Of a DNA stretch of 64,000 bases, positions 40,589 through 50,872 are shown piece after piece. The position numbers were made by a program, and so were the translations under genes. Below the pieces are notes generated by a model that saw nothing but the letters and a program-made list of their open reading frames with translations, did not search any database and was not told where the DNA came from. The number at the start of each line of letters is the position of its first letter. Positions within the stretch are counted from its first letter, which is position 1. The DNA comes from Acetobacter nitrogenifigens DSM 23921 = NBRC 105050. GTDB lineage: Bacteria > Pseudomonadota > Alphaproteobacteria > Acetobacterales > Acetobacteraceae. The DNA is taken from assembly GCF_000429165.1 (NCBI RefSeq), contig NZ_AUBI01000001.1:1-64000 (forward strand), written 5' to 3'.

Positions 40589-41167
40589 CTACCCCTGAAT
40601 ACGAAACGTCGTCGTTCGACGCCGATCATCGACCAGCCTCAATCCCTGTAGCACCAGCGAGCCGCCATGATCGCGAAACTGCAACGTCAGCAGACCGTCC
40701 GATGGCATCGCCGTTCGGGCCAGCGACACCTGAAGGAACTCCGGTCCTCTCAGAACGGATGTGACGGTGATCGGACCGCTCAGCCGGATCGGCGTCGCAA
40801 GGAGCAGACCGAGCGGGTTATGCGACAGGCCCATACGTGTCACGGAACCGTTGCGATCATCGCGCAGGACCAGATGACCGTTCGCAGCCTTCATGCTGAG
40901 GCCGTGCGGATAGGTGTAGTCGAGCTTCAGGTCGCCTGGTGAGTAGGTCAGAATCCCCTCGCCCACCCCGCCGTCGGGCCACACCTGCGAGAAACCGACC
41001 GAAAATTTGGATAACCCGTTAAGGTAGGCTTCCACCCTCGCGACATCGGTCTGGTCAGCAGGAGACAGCGCCGTCGAACCGCTTCCGGCGCAGGCGGCGA
41101 CCGCAGCAGCGGTAGACAGGGAGAGTAACAGGGCTGCGCGACGTCCCAAAAACTGCGATGCGCTCAC
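40589..41167 (-). CDS. LolA-like outer-membrane lipoprotein carrier family protein
   Basis: A 192-residue protein starting at GTG 41,167, overlapping the bolA stop (GTGA). The N-terminus has an Arg pair, a hydrophobic core and a lipobox-like AVAAC (Cys about 26), so it is probably lipid-anchored, whereas classic LolA is soluble. The mature sequence reads like LolA: VEAYLNGLSKFSVGFSQV, then GEGILTYSPGDLKLDYTYP, and paired strands (LLTLQFRDHGGSLVLQGLRLVD). LolA ferries lipoproteins from the inner to the outer membrane. Similar proteins occur in Acetobacteraceae. A paralogue with another lipid-related role cannot be excluded. Confidence 0.75.
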   Translation of the reverse strand: MSASQFLGRRAALLLSLSTAAAVAACAGSGSTALSPADQTDVARVEAYLNGLSKFSVGFSQVWPDGGVGEGILTYSPGDLKLDYTYPHGLSMKAANGHLVLRDDRNGSVTRMGLSHNPLGLLLATPIRLSGPITVTSVLRGPEFLQVSLARTAMPSDGLLTLQFRDHGGSLVLQGLRLVDDRRRTTTFRIQG

Positions 41168-41499
41168 GCCGACGGCTCCACCGCCACCTTACCGACCGAA
41201 GCGTCCACCGGCGTGTCGAGGGTCAATGACAGAGCGTGCAATCCAGCATCGAACTCGCTCTGAAGCAGGGTATGCACGAGACGCGATCTTGCGACGCGAT
41301 TGACGCCGCGAAACGCCTCGCTGACGATCAGAAGGCGAAAATGGGTCTCTTCAACACCTTCTCCCGGACCACGGGGCCGTCCGATATGTCCGGCGTGGCG
41401 ATGACTGTCGTCGATCAGTTCAAAGCGAACCGGAGCGAGTTCCTTCTCCAGCAACTCCGAGATCCGCTGCGCCCGGGGACCTGTCGCTTCTTTGGCCAT
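41164..41499 (-). CDS. BolA family protein
   Basis: A 111-residue protein starting at ATG 41,499; the longer open frame to 41,910 is a shadow of the divergent J-domain gene. The BolA signature is clear: an N-terminal helix (AQRISELLEKELAPVRFELIDDS, given by ends), the conserved SHRHAGH with metal-binding His residues, ETHFRLLIVSEAFRGVNRVARSRLV, and a C-terminal HALSLTLDTP. BolA proteins work with monothiol glutaredoxins in Fe-S/iron handling and stress response. It is coupled to the LolA-like gene downstream and is divergent from the J-domain gene, a pairing common in alphaproteobacteria. Confidence 0.93.
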   Translation of the reverse strand: MAKEATGPRAQRISELLEKELAPVRFELIDDSHRHAGHIGRPRGPGEGVEETHFRLLIVSEAFRGVNRVARSRLVHTLLQSEFDAGLHALSLTLDTPVDASVGKVAVEPSA

Positions 41500-41628
41500 G
41501 ATCAAGTTTCCTCCCGGTTTCCGCCATCGGCGTCGCGCCAAGGCAGGCTTCTGACGCACCGCATTCATATCCGCCCGGGCCAAGATGCCTCTTGCGCCTT
41601 GGGACCGCAGACACACATAACAGGGCCC

Positions 41629-42234
41629 ATGATCAAACGGAACACACGCCACCGGGCTTTCGATCCCGACCCGGACGCGCCGGGGCGGTGTTGCGACGCG
41701 CCAGGCTGTACGCAGTCGGCGGGGTACAGGGCTCCACGGTCGCGAACCAGCCTGAATGAATATTTCTGGTTCTGCCTCGAGCACGTGCGCGAGTATAACG
41801 CACGGTGGGATTACTATAAGGGCATGAGCGCTGCGCAAATCGAGGCGCAACTCAAAGCCGACGTCTCCTGGGATCGACCGTCCTGGAAGCTGGGCTCCAT
41901 CGGCAGGCAACCGTTTAACGAGGAAGATGTCCTCGATCCTCTGGACGTGCTGGGCGCGTCGCGGGCCGAGCGGGCTCGCCGTCGTCGGGAGAGCGCCGCG
42001 CCACGGGTCCCGGATCCGTTGCGAGAACCACTGGATACGATGGGTCTCAGATGGCCGGTTTCACTCGACGAGGTGAAAGCCCGTTACAAGGCGCTAGCCA
42101 AGAAGCACCACCCGGACGCCAACAACGGCGATCGGGGCGCGGAAGAACGCCTCAAGACGATCAACGTGGCGTATTCCACCCTGCGCACGCATCTTGCTTC
42201 TAATGTGGATAGCGGTCTCGAAAAGACCGCCTGA
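41629..42234 (+). CDS. J-domain protein
   Basis: A 201-residue protein starting at ATG 41,629. The N-terminal half has Cys and Trp residues in a conserved arrangement ([33 protein letters not shown]), perhaps a small metal-binding module. The C-terminal J domain (about residues 135-195) has [22 protein letters not shown], given in part, the HPD motif in HHPDAN, and [16 protein letters not shown] domains stimulate the ATPase of DnaK-type chaperones. In alphaproteobacteria this gene sits between bolA and cobS, as here, and may serve the cobaltochelatase complex; that link is inference from order. Confidence 0.9.
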   Translation: MIKRNTRHRAFDPDPDAPGRCCDAPGCTQSAGYRAPRSRTSLNEYFWFCLEHVREYNARWDYYKGMSAAQIEAQLKADVSWDRPSWKLGSIGRQPFNEEDVLDPLDVLGASRAERARRRRESAAPRVPDPLREPLDTMGLRWPVSLDEVKARYKALAKKHHPDANNGDRGAEERLKTINVAYSTLRTHLASNVDSGLEKTA

Positions 42235-42274
42235 CCGTGCCACACTTTCCCGGATACTGATGGACGGAAACGAA

Positions 42275-43267
42275 ATGACCGCAACGACTGCCGAACTCGC
42301 CCCTACTTCCGCCTTCGCCGTGCCTGACATTCAGGTTTCCGCCCGCGAAGTTTTCGGCATCGACAGCGACCTGATGGTTCCGGCGTTCTCGAATCGTACC
42401 GAGCACGTGCCGCCAATCGATTCGTCCTATCGTTTCGACCACGACACCACGCTCGCGATTCTCGCAGGATTTGCGTTCAACCGACGTGTGCTGGTTCAGG
42501 GTTTCCACGGCACAGGCAAGTCGTCGCATGTGGAGCAGGTCTCGGCGCGCCTCAACTGGCCGTGCGTGCGCATCAACCTCGACAGCCATATCTCGCGCAT
42601 CGATCTGGTGGGCAAGGACGCGATCGTCCTGAAAGATGGTAAGCAGATCACGGAATTCCGCGAAGGATTGCTGCCGTGGTGCCTCCAGCACCCCTGTGCG
42701 CTGGTATTCGACGAATATGACGCCGGACGCCCGGACGTGATGTTCGTGATTCAGCGCGTGCTTGAGGTCGACGGCAACCTGACCCTGCTGGATCAGAATC
42801 GCGTGATCCGCCCAAACCCTTTTTTCCGTCTGTTCGCCACGTCAAACACGGTGGGGCTTGGCGACACGACCGGCCTGTATCACGGAACGCAGCAGATCAA
42901 TCAGGGGCAGATGGATCGCTGGAACATCGTAACCTCGCTCAACTACCTGCCGCATGAGCAGGAAGTTGCGATCGTGACATCCAAGCTCGGCATCTCCCCT
43001 GACGACAAGAAAGAACGCCAGACGATCGACAACATGGTGGCGCTCGCCGGGCTGACCCGGTCGGGCTTCATGGCCGGTGATCTTTCCACCGTCATGTCGC
43101 CGCGCACCGTCATCGCCTGGGCTGAGAATGAGCGCATCTTCAAGGATCTCGCCTTTGCCTTCCGCCTGACGTTTCTCAACAAATGCGACGAGGCCGAACG
43201 CGACATCGTCTCCGAATACTACCAGCGATGCTTCAATGCGGATCCTATGGGCAAGCGGCCGCGCTAA
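42275..43267 (+). CDS. cobS: Cobaltochelatase subunit CobS
   Basis: A 330-residue AAA+ ATPase. The start is taken at ATG 42,275 (MTATTAELA), which gives the family's usual length and has GGA-type bases upstream; ATG 42,260 is an alternative. Walker A is [10 protein letters not shown], with [20 protein letters not shown] after it. Walker B is [10 protein letters not shown], and sensor residues lie in [11 protein letters not shown]. CobS and CobT form the ATP-driven chaperone ring that loads cobalt into hydrogenobyrinic acid a,c-diamide together with CobN in the aerobic B12 pathway. cobT follows 377 bases downstream on the same strand. CobN is not in the window. Confidence 0.95.
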   Translation: MTATTAELAPTSAFAVPDIQVSAREVFGIDSDLMVPAFSNRTEHVPPIDSSYRFDHDTTLAILAGFAFNRRVLVQGFHGTGKSSHVEQVSARLNWPCVRINLDSHISRIDLVGKDAIVLKDGKQITEFREGLLPWCLQHPCALVFDEYDAGRPDVMFVIQRVLEVDGNLTLLDQNRVIRPNPFFRLFATSNTVGLGDTTGLYHGTQQINQGQMDRWNIVTSLNYLPHEQEVAIVTSKLGISPDDKKERQTIDNMVALAGLTRSGFMAGDLSTVMSPRTVIAWAENERIFKDLAFAFRLTFLNKCDEAERDIVSEYYQRCFNADPMGKRPR

Positions 43268-43644
43268 AGTGCGCACGTTTGCCGATCAGTCAGTCTTGTC
43301 GCTTCGGCGAGGCGGACAACTGATCCCCTCCTGGAGCGGCGCGCGCCACATTTTTGATAGCGTGACCACGCGTTCGTTTAGAAGCAGATATTGAAGGCGC
43401 CGGATGAAAAATGCCGTTCCTCCGAAAAGCTGCTTTCCGCGAAGCGCTAGCCGCCATTTTTTGAGCGCCTATGGCAACGTGTACGTGTGAAGAGGGGGGC
43501 ATTCCTCCACATCCGAACACGTTTTTGAAACAACTCGTTGAAACGCGTTGCGACAGGTCGAATCTGCGGCGCGCTTCAGACACATATCCCTTTTCGTCGG
43601 CTATGCTTAAAGGGACTATGCTCTAGCGCAGGACGGAGATCACA
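43268..43644. other. Gap between cobS and cobT
   Basis: 377 bases without a convincing gene. A minus-strand 97-codon frame (43,290-43,583) has no ribosome site and an amino-acid composition like a random read. I saw no B12-box typical of a cobalamin riboswitch. cobT has GGAG at about 43,636. Confidence 0.5.
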
Positions 43645-45537
43645 ATGGCCGAGCAGCGCCCGCCGCGAAATTCGACGCCCGACGCCAACGATCACGTCGA
43701 GACGTTCCGTCGCGCTACGGTCGGCGCGTTGCGCGCCATCGGCGGGCGCGCCAACACCGAAGTGAGCTTCCACAGCGGCGCGATCCCCATTGGCGGCCTG
43801 GATCAGGAAGCGCCAGTACGGCTGCCCATGCCCTCACGGCACTTCGACCGGGACGAAGCCGCGCGCATTCGCGGGATGGCGGACGCGCAGGCTCTGCGCC
43901 TGCGTCATCATGACGCCGAATTGCACCTTTCCCGGCAGCCGCAGGAACAATCCGCCCGCTCTGTCTATGACGCGCTTGAACAGGCCCGCGTGGAGACGCT
44001 GGGTTCACGGCACATGCTCGGCGTAGCGGCGAACCTCGCCGTTCGCATGGATCAGGAACTGCGCGACGCGGGCGTGGAGCGGATGGCGTCGAAAGACGAT
44101 ATGCCTCCCTCTCTGGCGCTCGGCCTGCTCGCCCGCGAGAAATTGAGCGGCCAGCCCGTCCCGGCGTCAGCGCGCGATCTGGTCGACGCCTGGCGTGAAT
44201 CCCTGCCCGACGTCGCGCGACAGGCGCTCGATGGATTGGCGGCTGTGCAGGAGGATCAGGAGGCTTACGCCAGGGCGTCACGGCAGTTGATGGCAGCCTG
44301 CTCCCTGATTGAGGCTGACGCCGAAACTCCGGAAATCAGCAACGACCCGGACGGCGACGAGAGCGGAACGCAGGACGAGGCCGAAGAGCCGCCTCCTGCG
44401 CCCGAGGACGAGCCCACCCCTTCCGATATCGAAGAGCAAGGCGGTCTGGAGCCCCAGCTCATGGAGGGCACGGGGGAAGCCGGAGAGCCCGACGAGACTT
44501 CCGAAGGAGAAGCCGGCGACGCAGACGGCGCCGGAGATCCTGCGGGCCCCAGCGAGCCGACGAACACGCCCCCCGGCGACACTGCGCGCGGCTACCACGC
44601 CTTCACGACCCAATTCGATGAGGAAATCGCAGCGGAAGACCTCTGTGACGGCGAAGAGTTAGGACGCCTGCGCCAGCAACTCGACCTTCAGCTTGCCAGC
44701 CTTCATGGCGTTATTTCGCGTCTGGCCAACAAATTGCAACGCAAGCTGATGGCCCAGCAGACCCGTGCGTGGGAGTTCGATCTGGAGGAAGGAATCCTCG
44801 ATGCGGGCCGCCTCTCGCGCATCGTGGTCAACCCGATGCTTTCCCTCTCCTACAAGCGCGAGCGGGAAACCGAATTTCGCGACACCACGGTAACGCTTCT
44901 GATCGACAACTCCGGATCCATGCGCGGCCGCCCGATTTCGGTCGCAGCCATGTGCGGCGACATTATGGCCAGAACGCTGGAGCGGTGCGGCGTGAAGGTC
45001 GAGATTCTCGGCTTCACCACCCGCGCCTGGAAAGGCGGACAGAGCCGAGAGAAATGGACCGCCGAAGGAAAACCGAAAAATCCCGGACGCCTGAACGATC
45101 TGCGGCACATCATCTATAAGGCCGCCGACATGCCATGGCGCCGTGCGCGTCGTAATCTCGGGCTTATGCTGCGCGAGGGGCTGCTGAAGGAAAACATCGA
45201 CGGAGAAGCGCTGTTCTGGGCCTGGCGCCGGTTGAAGGTGCGGCCCGAGCAGCGGAAAATCCTGATGGTGATCTCTGACGGCGCCCCGGTCGACGACAGC
45301 ACGCTGTCGGTGAACGCGGGCTCCTATCTTGAAGACCACCTGCGCGAGACGATCGCCATGATCGAAGGACGCAGCGGGGTCGAACTGATCGCCATCGGCA
45401 TCGGCCATGACGTGACGCGCTATTACCGTCGCGCCGTCACCATTACGGACGCCGAGCAGCTCGGCGGCACGATGATGAAGAAGTTGTCGGAATTGTTCGA
45501 CGAGGACCGAGGCCCTTCCCGCTCACGCGCCGCCTGA
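43645..45537 (+). CDS. cobT: Cobaltochelatase subunit CobT
   Basis: A 630-residue protein. The N-terminal helical domain includes [20 protein letters not shown], given by ends, and [19 protein letters not shown]. The middle (about residues 225-310) is a long acidic Glu/Pro/Asp linker, typical of CobT. The C-terminal von Willebrand A domain begins with the MIDAS sequence [17 protein letters not shown], and continues with [17 protein letters not shown] and [16 protein letters not shown]. CobT pairs with CobS to drive cobalt insertion by CobN. The stop overlaps that of the convergent decarboxylase gene by 15 bases, so no terminator separates them. Confidence 0.95.
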   Translation: MAEQRPPRNSTPDANDHVETFRRATVGALRAIGGRANTEVSFHSGAIPIGGLDQEAPVRLPMPSRHFDRDEAARIRGMADAQALRLRHHDAELHLSRQPQEQSARSVYDALEQARVETLGSRHMLGVAANLAVRMDQELRDAGVERMASKDDMPPSLALGLLAREKLSGQPVPASARDLVDAWRESLPDVARQALDGLAAVQEDQEAYARASRQLMAACSLIEADAETPEISNDPDGDESGTQDEAEEPPPAPEDEPTPSDIEEQGGLEPQLMEGTGEAGEPDETSEGEAGDADGAGDPAGPSEPTNTPPGDTARGYHAFTTQFDEEIAAEDLCDGEELGRLRQQLDLQLASLHGVISRLANKLQRKLMAQQTRAWEFDLEEGILDAGRLSRIVVNPMLSLSYKRERETEFRDTTVTLLIDNSGSMRGRPISVAAMCGDIMARTLERCGVKVEILGFTTRAWKGGQSREKWTAEGKPKNPGRLNDLRHIIYKAADMPWRRARRNLGLMLREGLLKENIDGEALFWAWRRLKVRPEQRKILMVISDGAPVDDSTLSVNAGSYLEDHLRETIAMIEGRSGVELIAIGIGHDVTRYYRRAVTITDAEQLGGTMMKKLSELFDEDRGPSRSRAA

Positions 45538-47004
45538 GCGGGAGGAGGCACAAGCCAGAACTGCGTCAACAAGACGCTCGACGTCGGCGTACTCCGTTCG
45601 ATGGTTCACGATGGCGGCGCGAATGACCTTGCGTCCGTTGATCACCGTAGTTGACGGCGCAGCTATACCGCTTTCCTGCAAGTCCTTGACGATTTCACCA
45701 TTCAGGATGTCGTTCTCGACGTCGTCGCATTCCCGCGCGCAAACCCTGAAACAGACAATATTGAGCGAAATCGGCGCCATGAGTTCGAGCATAGGCTCCG
45801 CCTCCACCAGCTGCCCCAGACGGCGCGCCACAGCACAGCACCGATCAACCATCTCTCCCAGGCGGCGCGTGCCGTACACCGAAAGCGTCGCCCAAACCTT
45901 GAGCGCCCGAAAGCCGCGCGACAGATCGGGGCCAAGGTCACAGAACCACGGCGCGCCGGCCGCAAGCCCCCGGTCTTCGCGCGACAGATAGGACAGACTT
46001 TGCGCGAAAGCCGTCGCGTGGCGCTCTGGATCACGTACCAGAACGCATCCGGCGTCATAGGGAGCCTGCGCCCATTTGTGAAAGTCGAAGGCGACGCTGT
46101 CAGCCCGCTCCAGCCCGACCAGACGGGGGCGGATCGTCTCGGACAGAACAGCCGTCGCCCCGAACGCGCCGTCGACGTGGAACCACAGCCCTTCGCCTTT
46201 AGCGACGCCCGCAATCCCATCGAGAGGATCGATCGCTCCCGTATCGACGGATCCAGCTGTGCCGACGACGAGAAAGGGCTCCAGTCCGGCGGCACGGTCC
46301 GCCTCGATCATTCGCCGCAGCGCCGCCACGTCCATTCTGAACTCCTGGTCGACGTCGACAAGCCGCAACGCCTCTGACCCAAGTCCGGCCATATCGAACG
46401 CGCGACTGACGCAACCATGCACGGTCTTGCCCGCGTATCCCACGAGGCGTCTGCTCTGCAGGCCAGCAGTCCGGAGCGACAGACCACCCGGCGCGGCACG
46501 GCTCGCCACGATCACGGCGATGAAATTCGCCATGGAAGAGCCTGTCACCAGCAGCCCGCTCGCGTCCTCCGGCAGGCCCATCAGCGTTGCGGCCCAGCGG
46601 ATGACCATACGCTCGACCTCCACCGGCGCGTGGTCGCGTCCCCCGAGATTGGCGTTCAGTCCCGCCGCCAGCATATCCGCCGCCATGCCGACCGGCGTGC
46701 CGCCGCCGTGAACCCACCCCATGAAACCGGGATGCCGGTTGCCCGTGGCGTAAGGAAGCACATCCTCCCGGAAGGAGCGCCGCCATGCTTCAAGCGAACC
46801 GGCCCCGCTTGGAACCTGCGCTGCACGGAAAGCAGAGCGACGCTCATCAGGAAGAGGCCGCCAGACCGGCCCGTCGCGAAGCGCCGCCAGGTCGTTGATC
46901 ATGTCATCCAGCATGAGATGCGCCTGAGAGCGGAACTCGGTCCATTCCTGCTCGCTCTGCGGATCCAGCGAATGCCCGGGCGTCGAGGTCGGCGGCTCGT
47001 TCAT
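45523..47004 (-). CDS. PLP-dependent group II decarboxylase (aromatic-L-amino-acid type)
   Basis: A 493-residue enzyme of the aromatic amino acid / glutamate decarboxylase superfamily. Visible marks are [20 protein letters not shown] near residue 95, the PLP-contact [22 protein letters not shown] with the ring-stacking environment, and [18 protein letters not shown] where Lys about 310 binds PLP. The N-terminal region with a conserved Trp-Arg-Pro-Leu-Pro matches the family. It decarboxylates an amino acid whose identity cannot be read from sequence; tyrosine, tryptophan, phenylalanine or dopa are the family's usual substrates. It stands alone, convergent with cobT. A 290-base gap before the next gene holds nothing I recognise. 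Confidence 0.88.
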   Translation of the reverse strand: MNEPPTSTPGHSLDPQSEQEWTEFRSQAHLMLDDMINDLAALRDGPVWRPLPDERRSAFRAAQVPSGAGSLEAWRRSFREDVLPYATGNRHPGFMGWVHGGGTPVGMAADMLAAGLNANLGGRDHAPVEVERMVIRWAATLMGLPEDASGLLVTGSSMANFIAVIVASRAAPGGLSLRTAGLQSRRLVGYAGKTVHGCVSRAFDMAGLGSEALRLVDVDQEFRMDVAALRRMIEADRAAGLEPFLVVGTAGSVDTGAIDPLDGIAGVAKGEGLWFHVDGAFGATAVLSETIRPRLVGLERADSVAFDFHKWAQAPYDAGCVLVRDPERHATAFAQSLSYLSREDRGLAAGAPWFCDLGPDLSRGFRALKVWATLSVYGTRRLGEMVDRCCAVARRLGQLVEAEPMLELMAPISLNIVCFRVCARECDDVENDILNGEIVKDLQESGIAAPSTTVINGRKVIRAAIVNHRTEYADVERLVDAVLACASSRSGGA

Positions 47005-47296
47005 GCGTCTCTATCTCCACAATGGCGGTCTGTGTATCGGCCCACGCCGATGTGAACCTCTCGCCCTGCCCGCGCAACCATGCCGAGGCAAGTGCGCCTT
47101 CGATAGGCGCCCGGCGCCATCTTCAAGATAGCCAGATGTATTCAACCGACGTGCGAAAACAGGGCGACAAGGCCACTCGCCGCAACGGCATGCGAGACGG
47201 CGTTTTGAAAAGGCGTCGCAAGCGCTGTAGAGTCAGTACGGTATCGACGTTCCGCGATTGTGGCGCGTCAGCAGCCTCGAGGATGAGCCAATAGTC

Positions 47297-48082
47297 ATGT
47301 TCTTCAGTGGATTCACTCTCACGACGCTGAAGGTGAACGACATCCCGTGGCGCCTACGCTCCGGCGGCGCAGGACCCGCGCTCATGCTGCTTCATGGTCG
47401 TCCGGAAACGCATGTCGCCTGGCACGCGGTCGCGCCCGCATTTACGAATAGATACTCCGTTATCTGTCCTGATCTCCATCCTGAACTCCCACCGCAACGG
47501 CAGGCCGAGGACCTTCTCGCGCTGGCGACCGCCATGGGACATGATCGGCTTATTCTGGCGGGACAGGACGCCGGAGCGCAGATCGCCTGCCAGATTGCCG
47601 CCCTGGCGCCGGAACGGGTCGCTGGCGTAATCGCTCTGGAAGCTCTGCCCGGCATGAACCATACCGGTCGAGACGATATGGCGTATTCTCTCGCCCAGTA
47701 TGAGAGTTGTTGGTTCGGTCAGTTGCATCCAAAGCCGGAAGCGGGCGCGGTTCAGACCCCGCCGGAATGGCAACGCGCGCCTGACGAGCAGGCTGGTATA
47801 TTCGCGCCAGAGGCCGTCGCAGATTACACCCATATGGCGCTGTGGCCCCAATCGACGTCGAGTTACTGGCCTCAGGGCGAGCTCTCGCTTCAATGCCCTC
47901 TATTGGTTCTCTGGGGTAAGTCGGGGCGTATTGGCGGGTGGTATGATCCGCCGACCCTATGGCGGGAAATCGCCCACGGACATGTGTCTGGCCACGCGCT
48001 CGACGCCAGTTTTTTCCTTACGGAAGAAGCGCCGGGCGAAGTCTGTAAAGCTTTCGAAGGGTTCCTCTCTACACTGCCTTAA
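47297..48082 (+). CDS. Alpha/beta hydrolase, haloacetate-dehalogenase-like but with altered active site
   Basis: A 261-residue protein starting at ATG 47,297. The fold is clear: MLLHGRPETHVAWHAVAP resembles the oxyanion and cap part of fluoroacetate dehalogenases, and LILAGQDAGAQIACQ matches their nucleophile elbow, with Asp (about 91) as nucleophile. Two key departures exist. The HDRGAR motif is QDAGAQ here, losing both substrate-binding Arg residues. The catalytic His of the conserved LPCGHFL-type segment is Phe (about 238) in ALDASFFLTEEAP. So it probably lacks dehalogenase activity and may be inactive or have another chemistry. Expression starts after a 290-base gap, apparently as its own unit. 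Confidence 0.75.
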   Translation: MFFSGFTLTTLKVNDIPWRLRSGGAGPALMLLHGRPETHVAWHAVAPAFTNRYSVICPDLHPELPPQRQAEDLLALATAMGHDRLILAGQDAGAQIACQIAALAPERVAGVIALEALPGMNHTGRDDMAYSLAQYESCWFGQLHPKPEAGAVQTPPEWQRAPDEQAGIFAPEAVADYTHMALWPQSTSSYWPQGELSLQCPLLVLWGKSGRIGGWYDPPTLWREIAHGHVSGHALDASFFLTEEAPGEVCKAFEGFLSTLP

Positions 48083-48201
48083 AGGCGACCAGAGCACCCT
48101 TCGAGCACGCGCGGATGGTGGAGCGGTCATGGCTTCGCGTGAAACAGGCGGCCAGATCATGACCGACTCACGCAACATGAACGCTCCAGCACTCAGGCGT
48201 T

Positions 48202-49059
48202 TCACCCGAACAGCGCTGTGATCAGTGATGATGTGCTGGCGGAAGAAATTCCAAACACACTGAGCGCGACATTCGTGTTGCTTCCGTCCGATCCGTAGAG
48301 GGAAAGAAGCGTCGCAGGTTGCGAGGACGTCTGGGGGGTGATCTGTAACATTGCGAGATAACGTTCAGCGTATTTCTGAATTTTTTCTGTGCTCGAAAAA
48401 TCTGAAAGGTTAACGCTTTTCTTGAGCATCTGGACCTGCTGATCGTAATCCAGTGCGCCAAATTCAGTCGGGTCGTAGCCGGACACCGTCTCAACGACTT
48501 TGAGTAGCGTCGAATCTGACATGATCTGCGACAGGGTCATATCGGTCGTCATGGCGCGCGTAAAATAAAGCGCGTTCCCGATCCCGGACCCGTTACTGGC
48601 GTCGTTCAGGTGAGACTCGTATTTCGACTCCTCGTAACTTGTGACGATGGACGAAATTGATGAGGCGTCACTGAAGGGTGAGGACGACGAGGCGCTCGAC
48701 GACGAACTGGCCTGATTCCAGACTGAAAACGCGGCTGCGAATTTTTGCCATGCCGGATTGGCCGACTTTGCGGCGACGGAACTCGTGGAGCTTGGATCCT
48801 GCGTGAGCAGGTCTTTCACCAGCGCTGTTTCGTTCTGGATCGAGCTCAAGCCGTATGCGCCAAGAACGACCGCCAACGCTTTGTAATTGCTCATCAAGCT
48901 GGAAGCGGACGTAATGTTGACCGCGTCCTTTTCGAAGGTCGAGATATAGTTCTGCTCGACGCCGTCGGTCTTCGCGTATGTCGCCGCTGACTCGGACTCG
49001 TCAGTCATCGCCTGAAGATATGTCGCTACAGGCGACAGCCCCGAGACCGTTCCGCTCAT
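48202..49059 (-). CDS. DUF1217 family protein (flagellum-associated in relatives)
   Basis: A 285-residue protein starting at ATG 49,059 with GGAG upstream. DUF1217 features are visible: SPVATYLQAMTDESESAATYAK-like opening (about residues 8-28), DAVNITSASSLMSNYKALAVVL, then ALYFTRAMTTDMTLSQIMSD and LLKVVETVSGYDPTEF. A Ser-rich low-complexity linker lies near residue 125-140. In many alphaproteobacteria these proteins are found in flagellar gene clusters, but no flagellar gene is nearby here. The C-terminus (SSLITALFG) is hydrophobic. A link with flagellar filament or cap assembly is likely but unproven. Confidence 0.78.
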   Translation of the reverse strand: MSGTVSGLSPVATYLQAMTDESESAATYAKTDGVEQNYISTFEKDAVNITSASSLMSNYKALAVVLGAYGLSSIQNETALVKDLLTQDPSSTSSVAAKSANPAWQKFAAAFSVWNQASSSSSASSSSPFSDASSISSIVTSYEESKYESHLNDASNGSGIGNALYFTRAMTTDMTLSQIMSDSTLLKVVETVSGYDPTEFGALDYDQQVQMLKKSVNLSDFSSTEKIQKYAERYLAMLQITPQTSSQPATLLSLYGSDGSNTNVALSVFGISSASTSSLITALFG

Positions 49060-49363
49060 GCTCTCCGCTCCTTCGCCACGACACCTCTCCCGCGCCTGAG
49101 GGATGTCACACTGTGGCCCGCGAGATAGTAGACGCTGATGTTCAATCACTTCGTTGCGCAACCCGATTGACGACAGGTCGGCTGACAGGACGCGCGCGAA
49201 CCAAAAACTCCGAAGGCAAGATGAAACCCAATCGTTAACGCCGACTTAAAGTCATGGAAGGCGTGAGGCGGCGAAATCACTTGGCGAACGTCTCAATTCT
49301 TGCTTGGCTGCAACAATCCGCCTTGGCAAGAACGCCATCGGCGGTCAGGCACAAGGGACGCGA
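49060..49363. other. Divergent intergenic region
   Basis: Contains the promoters for the leftward DUF1217 gene and the rightward ATP-grasp operon. TTG 49,304 would extend the ATP-grasp protein by 20 residues. I see no repeat or RNA structure of note. Confidence 0.5.
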
Positions 49364-50872
49364 ATGGGCGATAGCGCAGACGAATCCGTCACACACCACG
49401 GGACGCAGAACGCGGCGTCACCGCCTCAACATCGGGAAGGTCTTTTCTCGGGCTATCTCAACGACGCTTTCTTCTGCGAATTGACTAACAGCGGCGGTCC
49501 ACCGGATCCCCGTATCTTGCAACTCCGCGAACGGCTCGGCGCTCTGGAGCTTGGAGATCTTCGCAACCGCGCAGCCAACGCCGAGCGCGAGCTCTACAAT
49601 CTCGGAATCACCTTCACCGTCTATTCCGAGCGCAACTCGATCGACCGCATCCTTCCGTTCGATCTGGTGCCGCGCGTGCTGACAAACCCCGAATGGCGTC
49701 ATGTCGAAGCGGGCGTGCGCCAGCGCGTGACGGCCCTGAACATGTTCCTGTGGGACATCTACCACGATCAGGCGATCCTGAAGGATGACGTCGTGCCGCG
49801 GGAACTCGTCGTCGGGAACGCGAATTACTGCCCGCAGATGATCGGCCTCGACGTGCCCGGCAAAACCTATGTCCACGTCAGCGGCACCGATCTGGTGCGC
49901 GATGACGACGGGACGTTTCTGGTGCTTGAGGACAACGCGCGGACGCCTTCGGGCGTCTCCTACGTAATCGAGAACCGACACACGATGCTTCGTGTGATGC
50001 CGGACGTCGCTGCTGGCATAGACCTTTTGCCAGTCGACGATTACGGGGTGCAACTGCAGAAAGCGCTGGCGGAAGTCGCGCCGGAGGGCGTGGACGACCC
50101 GCAGGTGGTTCTGCTCTCCCCCGGCATCTATAACTCAGCATATTTCGAGCATGTATTTCTTGCCCGTGAAATGGGCGTGCCGCTGGTCGAGGGGCAGGAC
50201 CTGACCATCGAGAACGACAAGGTCTACATGCGCACCACCGCTGGCCTTCGGCCAGTGCACTCCATCTATCGCCGCCTGAATGATGAATTCCTTGATCCCG
50301 ACGCCTTCAATCCCTCGAGCATGCTTGGCGTCCCCGGGCTGGTCTCCGCCTACCGGAAAGGCAACATCACGATAGCCAACGCTCTTGGAACCGGCGTCGC
50401 AGACGATAAGGCGGTGTACGCCTATTTGCCGCGCATCATCCGATATTACCTGTCGGAAGAACCGATCCTGAAGAACGTGGAGACGCATATCTGCGCGGAG
50501 CCTGAAGGGCTCGCCTACACGCTCGCCAATCTGGAAAATCTGGTGGCCAAACCGGTCGGCGAATCCGGCGGCTATGGCCTGATCATCGGTCCCCACGCCA
50601 CGCGCGAGGAGCTGGCGGAATTCCGTACAAAACTTCGAGCGGATCCCGCCAATTACATCAGTCAGCCAGTCGTCAGGCTCTCTGTCTCTCCGACGCTTTG
50701 TGAAACGGGCCTTGAGCCGCGCCATGTGGATCTTCGTCCGTTCGCCGTGACTGGACGGTCCACATGGGTTCTTCCCGGCGGCTTGTCGCGGGTCGCGCTC
50801 AAACGCGGGTCTCTGGTTGTCAATTCGTCGCAGGGCGGCGGCTCTAAAGATACGTGGGTGCTGGCGTCATGA
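49364..50872 (+). CDS. Circularly permuted type 2 ATP-grasp protein
   Basis: A 502-residue protein from ATG 49,364 (GGGA upstream; TTG 49,304 possible). Family marks are YNLGITFTVYSERNSIDRILPFD, given in part, ALNMFLWDIYHDQAILKD, FLVLEDNARTPSGVSYVIENR and ETHICAEPEGLAYTLANLENLVAKPVGESGGYG, also given by ends. The last part includes ATP-binding and metal ligand residues. These enzymes probably make amide or peptide bonds and almost always neighbour an alpha-E protein, as here; the product is unknown. Coupled to the next gene by an ATGA overlap. Confidence 0.92.
   Translation: MGDSADESVTHHGTQNAASPPQHREGLFSGYLNDAFFCELTNSGGPPDPRILQLRERLGALELGDLRNRAANAERELYNLGITFTVYSERNSIDRILPFDLVPRVLTNPEWRHVEAGVRQRVTALNMFLWDIYHDQAILKDDVVPRELVVGNANYCPQMIGLDVPGKTYVHVSGTDLVRDDDGTFLVLEDNARTPSGVSYVIENRHTMLRVMPDVAAGIDLLPVDDYGVQLQKALAEVAPEGVDDPQVVLLSPGIYNSAYFEHVFLAREMGVPLVEGQDLTIENDKVYMRTTAGLRPVHSIYRRLNDEFLDPDAFNPSSMLGVPGLVSAYRKGNITIANALGTGVADDKAVYAYLPRIIRYYLSEEPILKNVETHICAEPEGLAYTLANLENLVAKPVGESGGYGLIIGPHATREELAEFRTKLRADPANYISQPVVRLSVSPTLCETGLEPRHVDLRPFAVTGRSTWVLPGGLSRVALKRGSLVVNSSQGGGSKDTWVLAS

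Noticed and set aside
43290-43583. 97-codon minus-strand frame between cobS and cobT
   Set aside because: No ribosome site, random-looking composition with many Ser/Arg/Cys.
43268-43644. Cobalamin riboswitch before cobT
   Set aside because: No B12-box-like sequence or suitable fold seen.
44659-45408. 249-codon minus-strand frame
   Set aside because: Antisense to cobT; no ribosome site or domain.
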